From Pseudomonadota bacterium (GTDB lineage Bacteria; Pseudomonadota; Gammaproteobacteria; Xanthomonadales; Rhodanobacteraceae), in assembly GCA_018240465.1 (NCBI GenBank), contig JAFEFS010000053.1, positions 1 to 37,475 on the forward strand: a stretch of 37,475 nt of DNA. Reading direction: 5' to 3'. The notes beneath the pieces were generated by a model. It was given only the letters and a program-made list of their open reading frames with translations, was not told where the DNA came from and made no database searches. The translations under genes were made by a program, and so were the position numbers. This document shows, piece by piece, positions 1 to 7,119 of the stretch (the stretch's first letter is position 1; each line of letters begins with the position of its first letter).

Positions 1-744
1 GTCGACTACTCCGCGCCGAATGCGTGGGCCAACTGGCGCCGCCAGAACGATTTCTATCGCGAAGGCCAGCTGCTGTGGCTGTCCGTCGACATGAAAATCC
101 GCGAGCTGAGCCACGACAAGCGTTCGATCGACGATTTCGCACAAACCTTTTTCGCTGTCGACGACGGCAGTTCCGTCACCCACACCTATACCTTCGAGGA
201 TGTCGTCGCCGCGCTCAACAAGGTGCAAGCATGGGATTGGGCCGGATTTCTGCACGACTGGGTGACTGGCACGGACGCGCGACAAGTACCGTTGCTCTCC
301 GGCATCGAGGCCAGCGGTTGGCGCCTGGCCTATGCCGACAAGCCTTCCGGTTACCAAAGCGCGCTCGAAAATGTCGGTAATGGCGAACTCGAGGGCAAGG
401 GCATCAACGCCATGTCCACGGTCGGCGTGTTCCTGCACGACGACGGCAAGGTCGTGGATGTGCTGTGGCAGGGACCGGCATTCAAGGCCGGGCTTGCGCC
501 GGGCATGAAACTCATTGCAATCAACGAACGCGCGTTCAGTGCGAATGTATTGCGTGAGGAAATCACGCGCGCTGAGCGCACCGGGAAACCGTTGCAACTT
601 CGCCTGGAAAACGACGGCAACAATGAAATCCACGAGGTTCCGTATGTCGGAGGATTGAAGTACCCGGTACTGACGCGCATCCCCGGCAAGGCCGACGTCT
701 TGCAGCAAATCCTTGCGCCGAAATCGGTCGGCAAGAATTCGTGA
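1..744 (+). CDS. M61 family metallopeptidase (glycyl aminopeptidase type), C-terminal part
   Basis: The reading frame is open from base 1, so the N-terminal part, including the expected HExxH zinc site, lies outside the window. The visible 247 residues begin with a segment typical of M61 peptidases (FYREGQLLWLSVDMKIRE, then SIDDFAQTFF). A PDZ-like domain follows at about residues 135-215 (VGVFLHDDGKVVDVLWQGPAF, AGLAPGMKLIAINERAF). M61 enzymes are exported or periplasmic aminopeptidases that favour N-terminal Gly or Ala, and the PDZ domain probably helps bind the substrate. The frame stops 40 bases before the next gene on the same strand, so co-transcription is likely. The family call is firm from the conserved C-terminal block. 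The substrate is inferred from the family only. Confidence 0.85.
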   Translation, partial: VDYSAPNAWANWRRQNDFYREGQLLWLSVDMKIRELSHDKRSIDDFAQTFFAVDDGSSVTHTYTFEDVVAALNKVQAWDWAGFLHDWVTGTDARQVPLLSGIEASGWRLAYADKPSGYQSALENVGNGELEGKGINAMSTVGVFLHDDGKVVDVLWQGPAFKAGLAPGMKLIAINERAFSANVLREEITRAERTGKPLQLRLENDGNNEIHEVPYVGGLKYPVLTRIPGKADVLQQILAPKSVGKNS

Positions 745-784
745 CAAGGTCGCGGCGCACATGCATGGCAGAAGGCAGCCAACG

Positions 785-2281
785 ATGCAAAGCATGACGA
801 CATATGCGAAACGCGGCGCGTGTACGTGCGCTGCGATGATGGCTGCCGTGCTGACATTCGGATCGACGTCTGCAAGCTCTGCCGAGATCGGAAACGACGC
901 GCAGGTCGTCGTCGACCTGGTCAGCGCCGGACAATTCGACGCGGCAGAAAAACGCATCGACACCGATCTGCAGCAACCGGACTTGTCCGCGGCAACACGT
1001 CGCGTGCTCGAATTCCAGCGTGAGCGCATGGCGCGCGTTCGTTACGACTTCAGCCTCGACGCCGATCAATTGGAAGCGAAAGTGCGCGAGAAAATACCCG
1101 ATCTTTCCGCCGCCGATTTCGCGCGCTGGAATGCGCGAGGGTTGTTTGAATCCATGCTCATCGACGGCCAACGTCGGTACTTCAAGCGAGCGCCTGCGAA
1201 CCTGTTCCACATCAGTGCCGAAGCGCGCGCACGCGCCCGGGACCTCGAGGCCGTGGCCGACAGCGGGTTGCCGAAAGCGGTCCAGGGCATGTATCTCGAC
1301 TTCGACCGGAAGACGATCAACGCGGCGCTCGACCACGGCCGCTCCAGCGTGCTGCCGCAACGTGTGCGGGTGACGCAGAGGGTGACCGTCGATGCCGACG
1401 CCGTGCCCGCCGGCAAAGTACTGCGCGCATGGATTCCCTACCCTCGCGCCATCCAGGGCCGGCAGGAAGACATACGCTTCGTTTCCAGCGAACCTTCCAA
1501 ACACCGCATCGCACCCGAATCGGCCTTGCAACGCACGACGTATCTCGAACGCAAGGCGCGGGCCGGCACGCCGACCGTGTTCTCGACGACCTACGAAGTG
1601 ACCCTGCACGCGCAATACCACGCGATCGATGCGAACCAGGTCGTGGCGGAGAAGATCACACCGGAATTGGCGCCGTACGTCGCCGAGCGCGCACCGCACA
1701 TCGTATTCACCGAACCGTTGCGCGTGTTTTCCCGACAGATCGTCGGCGGCGAAACCAATCCCTACCGCATCGCGCGGAAAATCTTCGCCGCCGTGGACGA
1801 GATTCCCTGGGCCGGCGCGCGTGAATACTCGACGATCGCCAACCTCAGCGATTACGCCTTGCACGCCGGTCATGGCGACTGCGGCGAGCAGACCCTGCTG
1901 CTGATCGCGCTCATGCGCCTGAACGGCATCCCGGCGCGCTGGCAGTCGGGCTGGACCTTCACCGACGGCGACTACGAGAACATCCACGACTGGGCCGAAA
2001 TCCATCTCGCTCCATACGGCTGGATCCCGGTGGACGTCACCTACGGCCGCCTCGATTCGGATGATCCCGCGCTGAAATGGTTCTACCTCGGCGGGCTCGA
2101 CAATTTCCGCATCGCCTTCAACGACGACTTCTCGCAGGAATTGGTTCCGCCCAAGCGCTTCTTCCGCTCCGACACCGTCGACTCGCAACGCGGCGAAGTC
2201 GAATGGGACGAAGGCAACCTGTACTACGACAAATGGAACTACGACTTCCGCTGGAAAATCCTGTCGCCCAAACAAGATTGA
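785..2281 (+). CDS. Exported transglutaminase-like (papain-fold) protein
   Basis: A 498-residue protein with an N-terminal signal-like segment (basic start, then hydrophobic AAMMAAVLTFGSTSASSA). The C-terminal third is a transglutaminase-like core: GHGDCGEQTLLLIALMRLNG carries the nucleophile Cys366, NIHDWAEIHL carries His401 and WIPVDVTYG carries Asp417. The catalytic triad is therefore intact. Bacterial members of this superfamily are usually peptidases or amidases rather than cross-linking enzymes. I chose the ATG at 785 because AGAAGG lies nine bases upstream; a longer in-frame start at 713 would overlap the preceding gene and has no visible ribosome-binding site. The first ~340 residues are not recognised, except for a likely beta-rich domain before the core. 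It sits between an exported peptidase and a cell-wall transpeptidase-like gene, which suggests an envelope role. Confidence 0.8.
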   Translation: MQSMTTYAKRGACTCAAMMAAVLTFGSTSASSAEIGNDAQVVVDLVSAGQFDAAEKRIDTDLQQPDLSAATRRVLEFQRERMARVRYDFSLDADQLEAKVREKIPDLSAADFARWNARGLFESMLIDGQRRYFKRAPANLFHISAEARARARDLEAVADSGLPKAVQGMYLDFDRKTINAALDHGRSSVLPQRVRVTQRVTVDADAVPAGKVLRAWIPYPRAIQGRQEDIRFVSSEPSKHRIAPESALQRTTYLERKARAGTPTVFSTTYEVTLHAQYHAIDANQVVAEKITPELAPYVAERAPHIVFTEPLRVFSRQIVGGETNPYRIARKIFAAVDEIPWAGAREYSTIANLSDYALHAGHGDCGEQTLLLIALMRLNGIPARWQSGWTFTDGDYENIHDWAEIHLAPYGWIPVDVTYGRLDSDDPALKWFYLGGLDNFRIAFNDDFSQELVPPKRFFRSDTVDSQRGEVEWDEGNLYYDKWNYDFRWKILSPKQD

Positions 2282-2307
2282 TCGCTCTCCTCAATCCGCA
2301 GGTTCGC

Positions 2308-3096
2308 ATGTTCGCCGAGCGCCGTCGCATCGCCTCCTTTCCCTCGCTGCTTCTCGCGGCCGTCCTGTGCATCGCAGGTTGCGTCACTTCGTCGATGCAA
2401 CCCGCCGCAAGAGATCTGCCCTGGCGCCATTCGCGCCAACTCGTGCTCGTGATCATCGCGGACTGGAACGCCGACCATGGCCGCCTGCGCACCTATGCGC
2501 GCGAGGGCGGACGCTGGCACGCGGTGAACACACCGCAACCGGTTACGATCGGCCACGCCGGCGCCGCCTGGGGACTGGGCTTGAACGAAACCCGTGGCGA
2601 CGGCCCGATCAAGCGCGAAGGCGACGGTCGCAGCGCGGCCGGCGTATTCCGCATCGGCGACGCTTTCGGCTACGCCAACCATGCCGACACCGGCCTGGCG
2701 TATCGCGCAATGCAGTCGTCCGACTACTGCATCGACGTCGACGGCTCGCCGCGGTACAACCGCATCGTGGACGCGAATGCGGTCGATGCGAACGGCTCGA
2801 CCGAGCCTATGCGGCGCGACCTGCACTTGAACGGCGACCAGCGCTACCGCCTCGGCTTCGTGATCGAGCACAATGCCGCCGGCAAGCGCGGCGCGGGCAG
2901 CTGCATCTTCGCCCACCTCTGGCAATCACCGACCGACACGACGACGGGCTGCACGGCGATGAGCGATGCGACGATGAACCCACTGCTCGCCTGGCTGAAG
3001 CGCGAGGACGCGCCCATCTTCGTGCTGTTGCCGGAAAGCGAATACGCGCGCCTGCATGCGCAATGGGACCTGCCGGAACTGGAGACGCAACGGTGA
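2308..3096 (+). CDS. L,D-transpeptidase (YkuD-like) family lipoprotein
   Basis: A 262-residue protein that starts with a lipoprotein signal (LLLAAVLCIAGC, lipobox IAGC), so the mature protein is probably anchored to a membrane through the Cys. The body matches the YkuD-like family related to L,D-transpeptidases: WGLGLN and GDGRSAAGVFRIGDAFGY, then SDYCIDVDGSPRYN, and the catalytic block with His203 (FAHLWQSP) and Cys215 (TTTGCTAM). The family's usual SxGC[IV]R motif is here TTGCTAM, so the residue after Cys and the following Arg differ. Related enzymes act on peptidoglycan peptides in the periplasm. The start ATG is 26 bases after the transglutaminase stop. The stop overlaps the GTG of the next gene (GTGA), a sign of translational coupling. 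Confidence 0.78.
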   Translation: MFAERRRIASFPSLLLAAVLCIAGCVTSSMQPAARDLPWRHSRQLVLVIIADWNADHGRLRTYAREGGRWHAVNTPQPVTIGHAGAAWGLGLNETRGDGPIKREGDGRSAAGVFRIGDAFGYANHADTGLAYRAMQSSDYCIDVDGSPRYNRIVDANAVDANGSTEPMRRDLHLNGDQRYRLGFVIEHNAAGKRGAGSCIFAHLWQSPTDTTTGCTAMSDATMNPLLAWLKREDAPIFVLLPESEYARLHAQWDLPELETQR

Positions 3097-4334
3097 ATGC
3101 AACGACGCGTGTTCTGATTGGACTGGCGCTCGGTGCGCTGGGGGGGCTGGCCCTGGACGCTTACGACTCCGCGACCGCGGTGAAGGTGGCGGACTGGATC
3201 CAGCCATTGGGCCGCCTGTGGCTCAACGCCCTGCAGATGACCGTCGTTCCACTGGTGTTCGCGCTGGTCGTGGTCGGCGTGAACGCGGCCAGCGACGCGG
3301 CGGCCTCGGGGCGCATCGCGCGGCGCGCGCTCGTGGTGTTCGTTGTGCTGTTGACGATCGGCGTCACCGTGGCGGCGGTGGCCGCGCCGTTGTTGTATGG
3401 CCTGTTTACGCGCCATCCTTCATTGACCACGGCCTTGGGCGGAGCGGTGGCCCAGAATGCACCGGGCGCAGCGCAAGCGGTCGGCTGGGCCGACTGGCTC
3501 AACGGCATCGTGCCGAGCAACGCGCTGATGGCTGCGGCGCAGAGTGCGATGCTGCCGCTCGTGGTGTTCGCCCTGTTCTTCGGCTTTGCGCTGTCGCGCA
3601 TCGACGCGGCACGGCGCGAGCTGATGGTGACGTTCTTCCAGGCGGTTGCCGACGCGATGATCGTCACCGTGCGCTGGGTGCTGGCGGCGGCGCCATTCGG
3701 CATATTCGCGCTGATCCTCGCGGTGTGCGCGCGTGCTGGCATGCACATGATCGGTGCGCTCGGCGTCTATGTGCTCGTCGAAAGCACGCTGTATGTGATG
3801 GTCACGCTGCTGATGCTGCTGCTCGCCTGGCTGTGGGGAGGCGAGCGCCTGCGCCGCTACGTACCCGCGCTGGTGCCGGCACAGATCGTGGCTGCGAGCA
3901 CGCAGTCTTCGCTGGCCGCACTGCCGGCGATGCTGGAAAGCACCACGCAACGTCTGGGCTATCCGCAGCGGATCGCGGCGCTGGTATTGCCTATGGCGGT
4001 GAGCCTTTGCCGGCTGACCAGCCCGGTGCAATATATCGCGTCTTCTTGTTTCATCGCCTGGGCGCTCGGCATCGATCTCGGCCCCGCGCAACTCGTCGCG
4101 GGCGCGGCGCTCGCGGTCGTGATCAGCCTGGGCGCTGTCAGCCTGCCGGGGCAGGTGAGCTTCCTCGCGACCAACATGCCGGTAGCCCAGGCCATGGGCG
4201 TGCCGGTGGGTCCGCTGGTCCTGATGCTCGCGGTGGACGCGCTGCCCGACGCCATCGGCACCCTGGGCAACGTCACCGCCGACATCACTGCCGTGAGCAT
4301 AGTGACCCGTCAATCCTCGAAGGATGCGGCATAG
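3093..4334 (+). CDS. Dicarboxylate/amino acid:cation symporter family (SDF/DAACS) membrane protein, divergent
   Basis: A 413-residue hydrophobic protein with the architecture of the glutamate/dicarboxylate symporter family. NALQMTVVPLVFALVVVG corresponds to the conserved early helix, ASTQSSLAALPAMLES to the first hairpin serine motif, and SLPGQVSFLATNMPVAQAMG to the second hairpin. The GTG start at 3093 overlaps the previous stop. By eye alignment, the NMDGT/NLDGT sodium-site motif of helix 7 is replaced by CRLTS (in VLPMAVSLCRLTSP). The helix 8 arginine that binds the substrate side-chain carboxylate is Gly (DAIGTLGNVTAD), while the neighbouring Asp, Asn and Asp are kept. The fold is therefore clear, but aspartate, glutamate or C4-dicarboxylate transport by the usual mechanism is doubtful. 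The substrate is unknown. Confidence 0.82.
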   Translation: MNATTRVLIGLALGALGGLALDAYDSATAVKVADWIQPLGRLWLNALQMTVVPLVFALVVVGVNAASDAAASGRIARRALVVFVVLLTIGVTVAAVAAPLLYGLFTRHPSLTTALGGAVAQNAPGAAQAVGWADWLNGIVPSNALMAAAQSAMLPLVVFALFFGFALSRIDAARRELMVTFFQAVADAMIVTVRWVLAAAPFGIFALILAVCARAGMHMIGALGVYVLVESTLYVMVTLLMLLLAWLWGGERLRRYVPALVPAQIVAASTQSSLAALPAMLESTTQRLGYPQRIAALVLPMAVSLCRLTSPVQYIASSCFIAWALGIDLGPAQLVAGAALAVVISLGAVSLPGQVSFLATNMPVAQAMGVPVGPLVLMLAVDALPDAIGTLGNVTADITAVSIVTRQSSKDAA

Positions 4335-4578
4335 GGCTGCACTTGAAGTTCGATCGATTCCTGCCGGATGCACGCTGATCCGCTTGCCGGGAGCCATTCG
4401 ACGACGCCGTCGCTGCCGCTGCGGGCAACATCGCCCGGTCTGCGCTATATTCCGCCCATGATTGGGGGAGCCACCAGGCTGCTGCGCCGTTTGCATGTGC
4501 CCGCTGCGTCGGGACGATGCGGCACGGGGACTCCTGCCAACGAGTTCAACGCCCCCTGAGCCTTGCGTCGTCGCTGCG
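4335..4578 (+). other. Intergenic region upstream of the TIR gene
   Basis: These 244 bases hold no convincing gene. A TATATT box at 4446-4451 could be a -10 element, but no good -35 is seen at 16-18 bases. The TIR frame is open back to an ATG at 4462, but the extra 39 residues look unlike a protein domain (Cys-, Pro- and Arg-rich). The region is best read as the leader and promoter zone of the TIR cassette. Confidence 0.35.
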
Positions 4579-6792
4579 ATGGCCGACGAGACACTCGCGC
4601 AATGCGTCCCACGCTACTTCGCCTTCCTCAGCTACAGCCACGCTGACCGCCACTGGGCGGACTGGCTCTATCGCAGTCTCGAGACCTACCGGGTGCCGAG
4701 CAGGCTGGTCGGCCAACTCACGAAGACGGGGGTGGTTCCACGGCGTCTCATCCCGATTTTCCGCGATCGCGAGGAGTTCGCCTGCGCAACCGACCTGAGC
4801 AGCAATATCCATGCGGCCCTCGCGCAATCCGCCAATCTCATCGTGATCTGCTCGCCGGGTGCGGCGGCGTCGCGCTGGGTGAACGAGGAAGTGGCGACGT
4901 TTCAGCGGCTCGGCCGCAGCGAGCGCATATTCTGCCTCGTTGTCGACGGGGAGCCGAATACCCGGAATCTGCCGGGCAGCGAAGCGAAAGAATGTTTCGC
5001 ACCTGCCCTGCATCGGGTTCCTGCAACCGGCCGCGATGCATCGGGCAACGGCTTCGAGCCGATCGCCGCCGACGTACGCCCGGGCAAGGACGGAAAAACC
5101 AATGCGAAGCTGAAGCTCGTCGCGGGAATGCTCGGCGTCGGATTCGACACGCTCAAACAGCGCGAACTGCAACGCCGCATCCGGCATATGGCAGCGATCG
5201 CCGCCATCTCGCTGGTCGTCATGCTCGCCACCACGCTGCTGGCGATCGCCGCGCTCATCGCACGCAATGCGGCGGAAGTCGCCCGCCAGTCCGCCGAGCG
5301 CCGGCAACGGCAGGCGGAGGATCTCGTCGGCTTCATGCTCGGCGACCTCAACGACAAACTCGCCCAGGCCTCGCGCCTGGATCTCATGGAGACGGTCGAC
5401 GACAAGGCGATGGCGTACTTTCAGTCGTTGCCGGGTTCCGACGTCACCGATGCCGGCCTCCTCCAGCGCGCCAAGGCGCTGGAGAAGATTGGCGTGGTGC
5501 GGCAGGAGCAAGGCCACCTCGCAGCGGCCATGGAGTCGTTCGATGCCGCGGCCAGGCTCGCCGGTTCCCTGGCCGACAGCACTCCCGGCGATCCGGTTCG
5601 ACAACTTGCTTATTCGCGCGTGCTTGCCTTCGTCGGCATGACGCACTGGAGCCAGGGCAAGCTCGATGCCGCGCAACAGAGCTTCGAAACCGCACAGCGG
5701 GTGCTGGAGCGCGCGCAACCACACGAACAGGACGTCCAGGGCCTGCTGTTTCAATCGAGCATGATCGCCAACAACATCGGCCATGTGCTCGAAGCACGCG
5801 GCAGGATCACCGAAGCCGAGGTGCAATACCGGAACATGCTTGCGCGCTGCGAACAGCTCGTCGCAGTGAAAAACCCGAGAACACGCTGGATGTCCCAGCT
5901 CGGCTCGGCGCACAACAATCTGGGCAAGATGGCGCTGCTGCGTGGCGACCTGCTCGATGCCGTGGTCGAATACGCGGCCGACGACAGGATAGAGACGACG
6001 CTTTCCGAGCGCGATCCCGGCAACGTCAACCAGCGCGGAAACATGATGCGCGCGCGCGCGATTCTCGGCCGCACCATCGCGTTGACCGGCATGCTCGACC
6101 AAGGTATCCAGTACCTGCACGCCGCCGTCGATGTTTCCGCCCAATTGCTCAAGATCGACCCCAACCAGACCGAATTCCAGGAATACAACGCGTTGTACTC
6201 CTCGCAGTTGAGCCAGCTTCATCGGCTCCGTGGCGACATGCCCCTGGCGAAAACGTTCAACGACCGGGCGTTGACGATATTTGCCCAGTTGCACAAGCAG
6301 GACGCCGTGAATGCCATCTGGCAACAGGAGTACGCGGAGGCTCTCGTGGAACAGACCGCACAGGCACTCGCGGAAGGTCAACGCGACGTGGCACGCAAGC
6401 AGGCTCAAGCCGCCATCGATCTGCTCGACCCGCTGTTCGCGAACCGGCGCGACGATCACGATGTCCTTCTCGCGCTGACGAAGGCGCGTCTGGGCGCCGC
6501 TTCCGTCGCCGAAGATGATGCGGCGGCGCGGTTGCACGAATCGGTGCTCACCAGCCTCGAGCCGCTGGTCGAGGACAACGATCCACGCCTGCTCGTGCTG
6601 CATGTCACCGCCCTCCTCGGCGTCCACAAGGCAAACGAGGCCAGGCCGCTCGCACAACGGCTTTGGAAGTCCGGCTATCGCGACGCCGCGCTGGCCGCCG
6701 AACTGCGAAAAGCGCACGTCGACTACCCGATCAACACGGAGTTCCGGGAAAAGCTCCGTCAGCGTCTCGGAGAGGCGGAATCGGGCAAGTGA
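4579..6792 (+). CDS. Membrane-anchored TIR domain protein with TPR-like C-terminal region
   Basis: A 737-residue protein. Residues 12-125 are a TIR domain of the bacterial TIR_2 type: RYFAFLSYSHADRHWADWLY, IPIFRDREEF, LAQSANLIVICSPGAAASRW and VNEEV. Glu104, four residues after Trp100, sits where NAD-cleaving TIR enzymes such as SARM1 carry the catalytic Glu (WxxxE), so NADase activity is possible. Residues ~204-228 form one transmembrane helix (MAAIAAISLVVMLATTLLAI). A coiled, basic and Gln/Arg-rich linker (ARNAAEVARQSAERRQRQAE) and about 450 helical residues with TPR-like spacing follow, for example GHLAAAMESFDAAARLA and GKLDAAQQSFETAQRVL. The start at 4579 fits the domain edge but has only a weak ribosome-binding site; 4462 is the alternative. 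The protein is probably an effector or sensor of a conflict or signalling system with the downstream SLOG/SLATT-like gene. Confidence 0.8.
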   Translation: MADETLAQCVPRYFAFLSYSHADRHWADWLYRSLETYRVPSRLVGQLTKTGVVPRRLIPIFRDREEFACATDLSSNIHAALAQSANLIVICSPGAAASRWVNEEVATFQRLGRSERIFCLVVDGEPNTRNLPGSEAKECFAPALHRVPATGRDASGNGFEPIAADVRPGKDGKTNAKLKLVAGMLGVGFDTLKQRELQRRIRHMAAIAAISLVVMLATTLLAIAALIARNAAEVARQSAERRQRQAEDLVGFMLGDLNDKLAQASRLDLMETVDDKAMAYFQSLPGSDVTDAGLLQRAKALEKIGVVRQEQGHLAAAMESFDAAARLAGSLADSTPGDPVRQLAYSRVLAFVGMTHWSQGKLDAAQQSFETAQRVLERAQPHEQDVQGLLFQSSMIANNIGHVLEARGRITEAEVQYRNMLARCEQLVAVKNPRTRWMSQLGSAHNNLGKMALLRGDLLDAVVEYAADDRIETTLSERDPGNVNQRGNMMRARAILGRTIALTGMLDQGIQYLHAAVDVSAQLLKIDPNQTEFQEYNALYSSQLSQLHRLRGDMPLAKTFNDRALTIFAQLHKQDAVNAIWQQEYAEALVEQTAQALAEGQRDVARKQAQAAIDLLDPLFANRRDDHDVLLALTKARLGAASVAEDDAAARLHESVLTSLEPLVEDNDPRLLVLHVTALLGVHKANEARPLAQRLWKSGYRDAALAAELRKAHVDYPINTEFREKLRQRLGEAESGK

Positions 6793-6817
6793 CGCCCCCG
6801 CGCAATCCGTGACTTGT

Positions 6818-6850
6818 CTCACGCAACGTGCTAGCGTGAGCAACTCACGC
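6818..6850 (+). repeat. Alternating inverted repeat (two competing hairpins)
   Basis: CTCACGC (6818-6824), GCGTGAG (6834-6840) and CTCACGC again (6844-6850). The middle copy can pair with either outer copy, giving a 9-base or a 3-base loop. It lies 25 bases after the TIR stop and about 90 bases before the small acidic gene. No T-run follows, so it is not a classic intrinsic terminator. It could be an attenuator-like switch, an mRNA stabiliser or a protein-binding site. Confidence 0.5.
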
Positions 6851-6940
6851 GTGCATCGCGCACCAATCCGGTTTCATGAGTGCCGCCGCGGAAACGCGTG
6901 GATGGCCGGCAATTCCCTTAGCACTGTCGAGGAGAAGCCC

Positions 6941-7081
6941 ATGTCGCACGATCCGAAGAAGAACGAACTGCAGAGCGATCCGAACGCGGACGACGTCAAC
7001 GAAGTCGACCAGAACGAGGAAAAGGATCAGGAAAGCGGAGGCCCGCTCGGCGAGACCGATCCGTCGATCAAGAATCACTGA
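6941..7081 (+). CDS. Small acidic hydrophilic protein (46 aa), unknown
   Basis: A 46-residue frame starting MSHDPKKNELQSDPNADD and ending in DPSIKNH. It is rich in Asp, Glu, Asn, Gln and Lys, has no Cys, Trp or Tyr, and has no hydrophobic segment, so it is probably a soluble and disordered protein. A good ribosome-binding site (CGAGGAGAAG) lies 6-10 bases before the ATG, which is the main support for it being a real gene. It sits between the TIR gene and the SLOG/SLATT-like gene in the same direction, with 148 bases before it and 38 after it. I recognise no family. It may be a regulator or inhibitor of its neighbours, or an unrelated stress-type hydrophilic peptide; that is a guess from position alone. 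Confidence 0.6.
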   Translation: MSHDPKKNELQSDPNADDVNEVDQNEEKDQESGGPLGETDPSIKNH

Positions 7082-7119
7082 GCGCAGCTGCCGACGACGC
7101 CCGCGTTCGCCGCCGGGAA

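Noticed and set aside
563..2275. Long minus-strand open frame over the transglutaminase gene
   Set aside because: The plus-strand gene has an intact catalytic triad and a signal peptide; the antisense product shows no recognisable domain.
4462..4578. Longer TIR protein starting at 4462
   Set aside because: The added 39 residues are Cys/Pro/Arg-rich and unlike the family. I keep it only as an alternative because the ribosome-binding site at 4579 is weak.
4546..6843. Long minus-strand open frame over the TIR-TPR gene
   Set aside because: The TIR motifs are on the plus strand; the antisense translation is a composition artefact.
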